Assembly: GCF_035306705.1 (NCBI RefSeq)
Contig: NZ_DATGNO010000171.1
Location: 1-22,704, forward strand
Direction: 5' to 3'
DNA length: 22,704 nucleotides
Source of the DNA: Xanthomarina sp035306705
GTDB lineage: Bacteria; Bacteroidota; Bacteroidia; Flavobacteriales; Flavobacteriaceae
The position numbers and the translations under genes were made by a program. Position 1 is the first letter of the stretch; each line of letters opens with the position of its first letter. Shown one piece after another: positions 7,336-15,193 of the stretch. The notes beneath the pieces were generated by a model. That model did no database searches. It worked only from the letters and a program-made list of their open reading frames with translations, and was not told the DNA's origin.

Positions 7336-9672
7336 ATGAAAAATAGAAATACAAGACCCTTTAAAGTAATTATGTCCTTACGCTTATTAAAGGAAAAACT
7401 TGAAGCCTTATTAAAATCCAACAACAAAAGTGTTCATACACAAGCGAAGCAAGCTTTAGAACTTTTTGATAAGGATTCCGTATTGTTAAGGGGAACAGAA
7501 TCTATTGCAGAATTCCTTACAGAGAAACCTGTTTTAGATCAGTTAATGACTTTTGTTTTTCCAACTGCTTTAACAGATAACGAAATTAAAGGAGCTGTTT
7601 TTCCTCATTCTAACGAGGTGTTTTATTGCAGTGCAAGACTCCAAAACATTATCAACACAGCCAATACAGACGAGAATCTATTTGATAGTCTATACAAGGA
7701 GTTTGAAGGCTCTTTCGATTTGCTTACATATGCCATTATATTAAATATTTATTATAAATACCAGGTAGATTTTGAAAGACCAAAAACAATATCAGTAACC
7801 GATAAACGGGGTAATAGTAAAAGGTATCGGGTAGTTTTTAATGCTGATTTTCTGGATATCTATCCAAATGAAAAAGCCATAGAAATTACACCTGAGATTT
7901 TAGACGAATTATTGAGTCATGCGGACAGAATTGATATTTGGGAAAAATATTTTCCAAAGGACTCATGGACCCTTGAAGGATTTGGAATTTTAACTCTTAT
8001 TGATACCTCTTTGGATGAGCGCATAGACGATTTTAAAACACATTTAATTGAACCCAATACCGAAAGTTTTGAATATTTAAAAAAGGATATTAGACGCATA
8101 TTCAATATTCCAGATTTGCAACTTGGTAGCTATAGTGTGGCAGACAATGTCATTACCCCACCGTTTGATAGAAGTTTTGATATGTTAACCATATTACCTG
8201 AGGAACATATTGGTGTTGGTAACTATGCATGTAATCATATTAATAATCAGTTATTCAAAGATTGCAAACCAATAATTATTTCAAATGTTGCAACCTATCA
8301 CAAACAAACTAAGGGCAACCGGTTAAGCAAGCTTTTGTTAGAAAGAGGATTAAAAAGTGCTGCTTTAATTCCTATCCCAATAAATGGAGAATTAGGTTTT
8401 ATTATAGAATTGGCCGCTTTTAAGCCAAATCAACTTAATGCCATTAATATGGTTAAGTTAGAAGCAATTATGCCGTTTATTTTAAGTTATTCCAAACGTA
8501 CGTTTTCAGAATATCAAAATGAAATAAGTGCAGTTATACAGCAAGAATGTACAGCAATTCATCCTTCTGTAGAGTGGCGTTTTCAAGAAGAAGCTAGACA
8601 ATATATACAAGAACGAAATTATGGGAAGAACCCGGTTTTTCATGAAATAGTATTTAAGGATGTTGTGCCACTTTTTGGACAAGTGGATGTTGTAGGTTCA
8701 TCGAATGCCAGAAACGAAGCGATTCAAATAGATTTAACAAAACAGCTAGAAATAAGCAAGCAAATACTTATAGATAGAACTAAAATAGATTTACCGTTCT
8801 ACGAACAACTAATATTTCAAATAGATAACTACTTATTTGATTTAAATGAAAACTTTCATACCAATTCAGAACAAGAAATTACGCTGTTTTTTGAAAAACA
8901 ACTCATTCCTTTATTTGAACATTTTCAAAATAATTCAAAGGATAAAAATGTTTTGGGAGAATTCCTTAAATCCATCGATAAAACGACCAATAGTTTATAT
9001 GATGCTAGAAAAGCCTATGATGTAACCATTGAAATGGGAAATAAAGAAATGTCTGCATTCTTGGAAAAACAGCAATTAAAAGCTCAGAAAATTTTCCCTC
9101 ATTATTTTGAAAAATTCAAAACGGATGGTATCGAACACAATTTGTATGTAGGGCAATCTATAACCAAGAGTTTAAGTTATCATCCAACTGTTTTATACAA
9201 TTTACGTTTGTGGCAGCTTCAAATGACTTGCGAGATGGAAGCCATGTATTATGAAAAACAAAAAGAGTTTCCGTTGCAGCTGAAGGTTGCATCCTTAATT
9301 TTAGCATACGATGTACCCATTACTATTCGCTATCGAATAGATGAAAAACAATTTGATGTAGATGGAGCCTATAATGTACGTTATGAAATGATAAAAAAAC
9401 GTATAGATAAAGCACATCTCAAAAACACCAACGAACGTTTAACACAAGCGCATAAGCTTAGTGTGGTTTATTCAAGTACGGCTATGGAACGTGAATATTT
9501 ATCCTATTTTGAATTTTTACAAGCAAAAAACTATATAGGAAAAAACATCGAAATAGTTGAATTAGAAGAACTTCAAGGAGCAAGTGGATTGAAAGCTATT
9601 CGAGTAGATTTGAATGAAAAACTACAAAAAGTATCTGATATTTTCACCTTGGAAGACCTACAAACAGTTTAA
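7336..9672 (+). CDS. Large GAF-like protein partnered with the HD-PycTM gene
   Basis: A 778-residue protein with no signal peptide or membrane helix visible, so probably cytoplasmic. The region ~270-400 (ILPEEHIGVGNYACNHINNQ through GLKSAALIPIPINGELGF) resembles a GAF-type sensory domain: helix, sheet and a 'redirect to benign value' strand. Downstream lies a charged helical part with KDVVPLFGQVDVVGSSNARN, then a Glu/Lys-rich helical region and a C-terminal alpha/beta region with DVPITIRYRIDEKQFDVDG. No HisKA, HATPase, GGDEF or class III cyclase signature was found, so its output is unknown. The 17-nt spacing from the HD-PycTM gene suggests co-expression and a shared function. ATG 7336 has GGA 9 nt upstream; an in-frame ATG at 7372 (Met13) is an alternative start. 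The GAF assignment is moderate; the rest of the protein is not recognised. Confidence 0.8.
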   Translation: MKNRNTRPFKVIMSLRLLKEKLEALLKSNNKSVHTQAKQALELFDKDSVLLRGTESIAEFLTEKPVLDQLMTFVFPTALTDNEIKGAVFPHSNEVFYCSARLQNIINTANTDENLFDSLYKEFEGSFDLLTYAIILNIYYKYQVDFERPKTISVTDKRGNSKRYRVVFNADFLDIYPNEKAIEITPEILDELLSHADRIDIWEKYFPKDSWTLEGFGILTLIDTSLDERIDDFKTHLIEPNTESFEYLKKDIRRIFNIPDLQLGSYSVADNVITPPFDRSFDMLTILPEEHIGVGNYACNHINNQLFKDCKPIIISNVATYHKQTKGNRLSKLLLERGLKSAALIPIPINGELGFIIELAAFKPNQLNAINMVKLEAIMPFILSYSKRTFSEYQNEISAVIQQECTAIHPSVEWRFQEEARQYIQERNYGKNPVFHEIVFKDVVPLFGQVDVVGSSNARNEAIQIDLTKQLEISKQILIDRTKIDLPFYEQLIFQIDNYLFDLNENFHTNSEQEITLFFEKQLIPLFEHFQNNSKDKNVLGEFLKSIDKTTNSLYDARKAYDVTIEMGNKEMSAFLEKQQLKAQKIFPHYFEKFKTDGIEHNLYVGQSITKSLSYHPTVLYNLRLWQLQMTCEMEAMYYEKQKEFPLQLKVASLILAYDVPITIRYRIDEKQFDVDGAYNVRYEMIKKRIDKAHLKNTNERLTQAHKLSVVYSSTAMEREYLSYFEFLQAKNYIGKNIEIVELEELQGASGLKAIRVDLNEKLQKVSDIFTLEDLQTV

Positions 9673-10106
9673 AAAATAAACATAATTTTATATAAAGTAA
9701 CTTAGTGGTCAGTTGTGCTGCTTATCATCTTTAAGGAGGTACATTTAGACGTCTTATTTGCCAATTTAGGCATATTTAATTCGTCTCATCTATGGATATG
9801 TATTTCGGTCTAGATTTTGGGTTTTTAATACCATATAAAAATGATGTTGCTTCCAATCAACCTTAAATCTATATAAAAGTAGGATAAGATTTTTACTGCT
9901 TTCAGTTGCGAGAGCGCATTGAAGAGGAGAACTTTTTTAAGTGACTACTGAAAGAGTAGGATTTAAATATTCTGATACTTTTATCATCAATAGGTAGTTC
10001 TTTTACAAAGATTGTTCTATTTTTAGATACGAATTGTTCCATGTCAAAATATTTTAAAGAATGGAGATACGGAACTTAAATTAATGCATAAATATTTTTA
10101 TAAAAC
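9673..10106. other. 434-nt intergenic stretch between the GAF-like and stress-protein genes
   Basis: No convincing gene, terminator or exact TAnnTTTG box was found. It contains an isolated strong Shine-Dalgarno-like AAGGAGGT at 9733-9740 with no start codon at a useful distance, and a short GC-rich patch at about 9905-9945. It may hold the promoter and leader of the universal-stress gene or decayed sequence. Confidence 0.5.
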
Positions 10107-11252
10107 ATGAAGCTACTCGATAAAATATTAGTCCCAATTGATGTCAATATCGATTCAACAGAACAATTAAATACAGCCATAAAAATTGCCAAGTTGTGTA
10201 ATTCTGAAATTTTCATTTTATATGTATTACCAGAAGAAGGTTTAAAAGATGCCATCAAGGATCTTGTAATTAATACCGCTACTGAAGCATTGAATAAAAT
10301 AAAAAATATTTTTAAGAAAGAGGGAATAACAGTTAGTGAGCCCATAATTAAATATGGCAAACCCGTTGAAAATATTCTTAAAATAGCTAATAAGGAGAAT
10401 GTTAATCTTATTTTAACAGGTTCAGGCAGTAAAGAAAAAGAAAAATTTAAGCGTGGATTTACAGCCGAAAAACTTATGCGACAATCTGAAAAACCTGTAT
10501 GGGTTTCTAAGTCAGATAAAGAAAATAAACTACAGAACATTCTGTGCCCTGTAGATATTTCAAATCCTGCTAAATATGCCCTTAAAACGGCTATTTTATT
10601 ATCGAAATTTTTTAATGCTAAATTAACAATTTTAAGTGTTTATGAACAATATGAGTCCTTTTCACCAAGACTTAGAGTGGATGTTGAAGAAGAAAATTCT
10701 ATTAGGCTCAAACAGTTTGAAGTTGAAATGGAAGAATTTATCAAGGAGTTTGATTTAACAGGAATAAACCATCATATTGACCTTAAAGCTGGATCCGCTC
10801 ATGTGGAAATATTAAAAGCTATAAAAGAAAACGATCATGACTTATTAGTTATGGGAACACACGGCCGCTCTGGGATAAAAAGATTTGTAATGGGAAGTGT
10901 TACAGAAAAAGTTACCCGCGAAGTGCCTTGTTCTTTTATTACAACCAAATCGGAAGATGTTTTTCAAATAAAATATGACGATGAGATAAAGGAAATAGAA
11001 GCCCATTATAAAAACGCAAACAATTTGTTTAAAAATGGATTCCATAAGGATGCCATCGGACAATATTTAATTTGTTTGCAAATCAACAGTGTGCATATTC
11101 CATCCATGTTCAAACTTGCCAAAGTTTTTAAAATTATAGATGATCATATAAAAGCAAAGCATTATAGCGATATGGCGAATGAGGTTTTAACCAGCTTATG
11201 GGATGATGAAGTTGCACAAGAAATTAAAAAATACTATACATCTGGAACATAG
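10107..11252 (+). CDS. Tandem universal stress protein (UspA family) with C-terminal TPR-like extension
   Basis: Two Usp domains lie in one 381-residue chain. The first (~1-137) begins with ILVPIDVNIDSTEQLNTAIK and has a degraded nucleotide-binding loop (TGSGSKEKEKFKRGF). The second (~146-288) begins with ILCPVDISNPAKYALKTAI and has a full ATP-binding signature, GTHGRSGIKRFVMGS (250-264), of the G-x2-G-x9-G-S type. So only the second half is predicted to bind ATP. The last ~95 residues form helices resembling one or two TPR repeats (HYKNANNLFKNGFHKDAIGQ, then MFKLAKVFKIIDDHIKAKHY), which may mediate protein contacts. Usp proteins support survival under starvation, metal or redox stress. The closest gene downstream is convergent, with only 29 nt between the stops. 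Its promoter presumably lies in the preceding 434-nt gap. Confidence 0.9.
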   Translation: MKLLDKILVPIDVNIDSTEQLNTAIKIAKLCNSEIFILYVLPEEGLKDAIKDLVINTATEALNKIKNIFKKEGITVSEPIIKYGKPVENILKIANKENVNLILTGSGSKEKEKFKRGFTAEKLMRQSEKPVWVSKSDKENKLQNILCPVDISNPAKYALKTAILLSKFFNAKLTILSVYEQYESFSPRLRVDVEEENSIRLKQFEVEMEEFIKEFDLTGINHHIDLKAGSAHVEILKAIKENDHDLLVMGTHGRSGIKRFVMGSVTEKVTREVPCSFITTKSEDVFQIKYDDEIKEIEAHYKNANNLFKNGFHKDAIGQYLICLQINSVHIPSMFKLAKVFKIIDDHIKAKHYSDMANEVLTSLWDDEVAQEIKKYYTSGT

Positions 11253-11281
11253 AACCTTGAGATAAAGTACTTATTTTTTCA

Positions 11282-12490
11282 TTATACACCAAAAGGATTA
11301 TCAATGCTGTGCGCTGGCTGGGTAAACCACTTAGGACCTTTGTTAGTCATGTAAATATGATCTTCCAAACGCACGCCAAATTCTTCTGGTACCACAATCA
11401 TTGGTTCAATACTAAAGGCCATTCCTGTTTGGAGTGGAATTTTGTTTCCTCTCAAGATAAATGGGTGTTCGTGAATTTCGAGACCGATGCCATGACCCGT
11501 TCTATGAGGCAATCCAGGTAGATCGTAATCTGGTCCTAGACCATCTTTTTCTAATTGTACACGAACTTGGTCGTCAATATGTCCACAAGGCTTACCTAGT
11601 TGTGCTGCATCAAATGCTGCTAATTGAGCCGTTTTTTCATTGGTCCAAATTTTCTTTTGTTTGTCTGTGGCGTCTCCATAAATATAGGTTCTTGTAATAT
11701 CTGAAAGATATCCGTGGTACTTAGCGCCGGTATCGACTAATACAATTTCATTTTCTGCCAGTGGTTTAGGCGATTTTACACCGTGTGGAAAACTAGAATC
11801 TTTACCAAATAAAACAATGCAAAAATAGGAGCCACTGGCGATTCCTAGTTTTTGATGCGCTTTATGGATGAATATCTCAACCTCTGATGTGGTAATGCCA
11901 GGTTTTAAAATTCTAGCTGTTGCCTGATGAACTTGCATGGTTAAATCCATAGCGTATTGGATGTGTGCAATCTCGGCTTCACTTTTCAACATTCTGATGT
12001 CTCTAATCAATTCCTCCGCACTACTGATTTTAAATTTCTTGTGTTCCTGAAAGCGGGAAACTATGGTAAAAGCTGTAGAATCATCAACAGCTAAACGTGT
12101 GCCTTCTGAAACAACTTCAGCTATTTTCTGTACAGGCGATTCGTGTTCCGCCCATGGAATGAGTTTGCCTTCAATTCCTATAAAATCGTTAAAAGTTCCT
12201 ATTTCAAATTCCGGAACTACATATTGAAGTGTCCCATCTGCAAAAAGAAGCGCACCAACTATCCGTTCGGACGGATTCCATTTTGTGTTGGTAAAGTAAT
12301 ATAAATTGGTTCCAGCATTGATATATAACGCATCCAACCCTTTTGCTTTTAAGGCCACACAGGCTTTATCGAGTCTGTTTTGAAATTCGGTGTTATTAAT
12401 AGGTGAAGGTTTCGTAGTAGGTTCGATTAACTTAGAAAGTTCTACTTCTGGTGTACTTCCACCAATGCCGTATGATCTGTTGCTATTCAT
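11282..12490 (-). CDS. M24-family metallopeptidase (aminopeptidase P / Xaa-Pro peptidase type)
   Basis: A 402-residue cytoplasmic enzyme expected to cleave an N-terminal residue before proline, or to act on Xaa-Pro dipeptides. The N-terminal creatinase/prolidase domain (~35-165, e.g. LKAKGLDALYINAGTNLYYF) is followed by the pita-bread catalytic fold. All five dimetal ligands are present: Asp253 (VLVDTGAKYHG), Asp264 (LSDITRTY), His333 (HRTGHGIGLEIHEHP), Glu362 (FSIEPMI) and Glu376 (VRLEDHIYMT). Length and motif spacing are normal for bacterial Xaa-Pro peptidases. The ATG at 12490 is followed by a Ser/Gly/Pro-rich lead before the domain. It is transcribed alone, divergent from the cytochrome gene and convergent with the stress-protein gene. 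Substrate preference cannot be read from the sequence. Confidence 0.92.
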   Translation of the reverse strand: MNSNRSYGIGGSTPEVELSKLIEPTTKPSPINNTEFQNRLDKACVALKAKGLDALYINAGTNLYYFTNTKWNPSERIVGALLFADGTLQYVVPEFEIGTFNDFIGIEGKLIPWAEHESPVQKIAEVVSEGTRLAVDDSTAFTIVSRFQEHKKFKISSAEELIRDIRMLKSEAEIAHIQYAMDLTMQVHQATARILKPGITTSEVEIFIHKAHQKLGIASGSYFCIVLFGKDSSFPHGVKSPKPLAENEIVLVDTGAKYHGYLSDITRTYIYGDATDKQKKIWTNEKTAQLAAFDAAQLGKPCGHIDDQVRVQLEKDGLGPDYDLPGLPHRTGHGIGLEIHEHPFILRGNKIPLQTGMAFSIEPMIVVPEEFGVRLEDHIYMTNKGPKWFTQPAHSIDNPFGV

Positions 12491-12727
12491 GCTAGATGTA
12501 ATTTTAAAACTTAGGTAAATTTACAAAGGAGTTTACGAATACCAAAAGAATAGATGCAAGAATCCTCATTCATTGTTTATATACCATGGACTCCATGTCT
12601 TGAACCTTCATCTAAAAATGTATTTATATGCAACTTCGAGTTTTTGATTCTTGTAATTTTATTTCATGTTAAACTAAAGGATTTTTTTCTTAATTTAATG
12701 TCGTAGTTAACTTAAAACAAAGACATT

Positions 12728-13246
12728 ATGAAAACAAATAGAAAATTACCTGCATTTTTTCCTACCATTGGAATTTTAATGATGGTATTGGCTTTTTACG
12801 CTTTCAAGGCAGATCATGGAACCAACGAAGTTTACTTAGCTCAAACTCCTTGGGAAAATCTCAAGGTGCTTCCTCAAGACATATCAAAGGATAGCTTGAC
12901 ACATCTTATGAACAACTACTCAGCTTCTCTTGGAGTAAACTGCAAATATTGCCATGTACCAAGTAAACTGGATCCAACTGAAATGGATTTTGCTAACGAT
13001 GCTAAAATTGAGAAAGAAATTGCTCGCGGAATGATAACCATGACCAATGAAATTAATGAGAATTATTTTAAGCCTTACTTTCCAGACCCAAAACCACATC
13101 AAGTTCATGTTGTAAACTGTGTGATGTGTCATCGAGGAACATCCAATCCCGAAAAATATTTATCACAAATGGGAGATATGTATAAAACCTACGATCCTGA
13201 AAGAGATAACAGAAAAGAGAAAATCTTGGAACAAGGACAAAAATAA
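12728..13246 (+). CDS. Exported diheme c-type cytochrome, reaction-centre-cytochrome-like family
   Basis: A 172-residue protein with an N-terminal hydrophobic segment (~9-26, PAFFPTIGILMMVLAFYAF) that serves as an uncleaved anchor or signal. Two haem c attachment motifs follow: CKYCH (72-76) and CVMCH (131-135). The block ENLKVLPQDISKDSLTHLMN before the first haem, and GMITMTNEINENYF between the two (Met102 or Met105 as possible axial ligand), match small Bacteroidota cytochromes assigned to the photosynthetic reaction-centre cytochrome c subunit family. Nothing here suggests photosynthesis; the protein is more likely a periplasmic electron carrier. It is a single gene with a divergent neighbour upstream (237-nt gap, no exact -7 box seen) and a convergent gene downstream. 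Confidence 0.88.
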   Translation: MKTNRKLPAFFPTIGILMMVLAFYAFKADHGTNEVYLAQTPWENLKVLPQDISKDSLTHLMNNYSASLGVNCKYCHVPSKLDPTEMDFANDAKIEKEIARGMITMTNEINENYFKPYFPDPKPHQVHVVNCVMCHRGTSNPEKYLSQMGDMYKTYDPERDNRKEKILEQGQK

Positions 13247-13304
13247 TAAGTAGGGGTGGTTTCAACAAAAATCGTCACTAATATATGTTTGTAAACTTTT
13301 AAAG

Positions 13305-14201
13305 CTAAATCTCATTCAAAGTCATTCGCAACCTAATTATTTCTGAAGGTTTTCCATCGTTGTCCGTTACAAGAACCAGATCGGTTTGGGTTTTGGAAAT
13401 GACTTTATCGATGATTACAGATTCCACTTTTAAAGGAAATCCTGGATTGGGAATGTGTTGAATTAAAAAATCATCGGCAAGTTCTCCATGCTTTATTTCA
13501 ATTAAGCCAATAAAACTTCCTAGAATATCCCCATCATCATATGCATTGGTTGCATCTTCTACTGTAGCGGTAAAAATAAGATATGGTTTGTCTTCAAAAG
13601 TAGTAGCGCCTGAAAAACCAGCTTCCAAGCCATTTATTTTTGGTAAAGAAAACAGATTGGCTTTTGGAATAGGAAAGTTGATTCCAGTTTTACAATAGGT
13701 AATAAAGTCTTTATATGAAAAGCGGAAAATGATATTTCGACCTCGGTTAAAAAGATGCAACAAATCCCCATTCATGGCTAGTGCCTCTATATCGAGTTCA
13801 TAGCCATGCATGAACTCCATGTTTCTCAAATACTTATAAAACAGGGAAATATCGTATAGTTCATAGCTTATTTCCTTTCCTATTTTTATCAAAACACATA
13901 CATTCCGTTCGGGAGATTTGGAGCCAGAACCAAAAACAAGAATTTCAGTATCACTTATCATTTCCATAGCTTCAAAATCGGGTTTATCGATTTTAGGAAT
14001 TCTATGGCCTTGGAGTTTTTTAGGAGAATAAATCAGACTTTCTGACAGAATATTAAAGTTGTTATCCAGATGAAATAAATAAGGAGAATCATCACCAATA
14101 ACATAGAAACCCTCTTTAAACTTAACGATTCCAGAGGCACTTGGCACATCTTCCAAAATCTGACAACTTAATATTTCAATATCTAATTTAGTTTTTTGCA
14201 C
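13305..14201 (-). CDS. Propeller-like protein of uncertain function, probably DUF6929
   Basis: A 298-residue protein without a clear signal peptide. It shows repeated beta-strand/Gly-Asp patterns typical of propeller proteins: ASGIVKFKEGFYVIGDDSPY, FEAMEMISDTEILVFGSGSK, YELDIEALAMNGDLLHLFNR, GLEAGFSGATTFEDKPYLIF, and DLVLVTDNDGKPSEIIRLRM at the end. This order (Asp-Asp near the first strand, 'DFEAM', 'DIEAL', 'NRGRN', 'TDNDG') agrees with the Bacteroidota family I know as DUF6929; that name is from memory and is moderately sure. A lactonase- or phytase-like propeller is an alternative. The start codon is GTG at 14199-14201; no in-frame ATG exists before the upstream stop at 14256-14258. The YoaK-type gene upstream on the same strand ends 74 nt before it, so co-transcription is possible. 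Confidence 0.75.
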   Translation of the reverse strand: MQKTKLDIEILSCQILEDVPSASGIVKFKEGFYVIGDDSPYLFHLDNNFNILSESLIYSPKKLQGHRIPKIDKPDFEAMEMISDTEILVFGSGSKSPERNVCVLIKIGKEISYELYDISLFYKYLRNMEFMHGYELDIEALAMNGDLLHLFNRGRNIIFRFSYKDFITYCKTGINFPIPKANLFSLPKINGLEAGFSGATTFEDKPYLIFTATVEDATNAYDDGDILGSFIGLIEIKHGELADDFLIQHIPNPGFPLKVESVIIDKVISKTQTDLVLVTDNDGKPSEIIRLRMTLNEI

Positions 14202-14275
14202 AGAGTTTATTTTTAAGATGCCATGCTGTAAAGATGATTGATCTGTTTTGAGATGTCATTCACAACATCGATTTA

Positions 14276-15010
14276 TTAGTTGTCGTTTCTGTACTTTCTT
14301 TTTTTAGTAATCAGCCAAAATCTTAAGTCATCGTAAAACAAACTCATTTGTAAAATAGCAGCTCCAATAAGGAGGGTGTTCAATTTTAAATCTAGGGTTG
14401 AAAAGAAGAACCCGCCAGAAAGACCTCCTAAAAAGAAAAAACAAATAATATAAACCCGCAATTTAATAGTCGCTTTTATACTCTTTCTGTATAGTTTGGT
14501 TTTAGGAAAAAACAATTGCGAAAGTTCAATGCCCAAATCGGTAAAAAGTCCTGTTAAGTGCGTGGTTCTAACAACGGCATTCGAGATTTTTGTTACATAG
14601 GAGTTTTGAAGTCCCATAGAAAACAGCAGCAAACAGGCAATGGTGTTTGGATGAAGAAGGCCTGTAAAATTACTTAAAAGTGCAATACAAATTAGAATAA
14701 GCGATTCTATGATTGTTGGGAGTGCAAATACATTCATTTTTTTGCTCTCGTTAAAAGACTCTATTAAAAAGCTAGATGTAAACGAGCCCAATAAGAACGA
14801 AAAAATATATAAAAAGTAAATGGTGCCTTTCCAGAATTCAAAATTAGACATGTCGTTCACGAATAAGGCAAAATGCCCCGTAACGTTTGTTGTTAGCTGT
14901 TTAAAGGATAAATATCCAACCACATTTACTAGTCCTGCAACAAACGACAAAACTGTTGCAAGATGAATGTTATGTTTTAAAGTCCGACTTTTACCCTGAT
15001 GTCTAAACAT
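14276..15010 (-). CDS. YoaK/DUF1275-family membrane protein
   Basis: A 244-residue polytopic inner-membrane protein. After a short basic N-terminus (MFRHQGKSRTLKHN), six or so hydrophobic segments follow, starting with LATVLSFVAGLVNVVGYLSF. The motif GLVNVVGYLSFKQLTTNVTG with HFA after it, and NSYVTKISNAVVRTTHLTGL later, are hallmarks of the YoaK/DUF1275 family (two repeats, each with a TGH/TG-type turn). The family's function is unknown; transporter roles have been proposed. The gene is divergent from the FUSC gene, and a candidate promoter with both -33 and near-consensus -7 elements lies just upstream. Confidence 0.9.
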   Translation of the reverse strand: MFRHQGKSRTLKHNIHLATVLSFVAGLVNVVGYLSFKQLTTNVTGHFALFVNDMSNFEFWKGTIYFLYIFSFLLGSFTSSFLIESFNESKKMNVFALPTIIESLILICIALLSNFTGLLHPNTIACLLLFSMGLQNSYVTKISNAVVRTTHLTGLFTDLGIELSQLFFPKTKLYRKSIKATIKLRVYIICFFFLGGLSGGFFFSTLDLKLNTLLIGAAILQMSLFYDDLRFWLITKKRKYRNDN

Positions 15011-15034
15011 GTTGCTTTTACTTCCTTTTCTATG

Positions 15035-15065
15035 CGAAAATACATAAATCTACAAGGTTTTTCAA
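15035..15065 (-). promoter_or_regulatory. Candidate Bacteroidota promoter for the YoaK-type gene
   Basis: Read on the - strand, TTG (15063-15065) is followed after 20 nt by TATTTTCG (15035-15042), one mismatch from TAnnTTTG. The implied start site would leave a leader of roughly 20 nt before the ATG at 15010. Confidence 0.35.
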
Positions 15066-15167
15066 TCAATAAATCAGCAATTTTTTAAGTTTGATGGCAG
15101 TTGCTTTACATGTCGTGATTTATTTTTCCTTATTTATAAAAAAAGTGCTCATTTAGTTGCTAAATTG

Positions 15168-15175
15168 TACCTTTG
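15168..15175 (+). promoter_or_regulatory. Candidate -7 box for the FUSC gene
   Basis: TACCTTTG is an exact match to TAnnTTTG, 18 nt before the TTG start codon at 15194, implying a leader of about 12 nt. No TTG sits at the normal -33 distance, so support is partial. Confidence 0.4.
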
Positions 15176-15193
15176 GTTTCTTAATAAATTACC

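Noticed and set aside
6152..9672. A complete Pycsar anti-phage system
   Set aside because: No cyclase signature was found in the neighbouring 778-residue protein, and no other defence genes are close.
9733..9740. AAGGAGGT as the ribosome binding site of a small gene
   Set aside because: A stop codon follows within 15 nt in one frame, and no start codon sits at a useful distance.
10076..10540. A 154-codon open frame on the - strand
   Set aside because: It lies antisense to the well-supported first Usp domain; its composition looks like a shadow and it has no recognisable domain.
11253..11281. AAGTACTT between two convergent stops as a bidirectional terminator
   Set aside because: The palindrome has only 4-bp arms and no loop, too weak to support.
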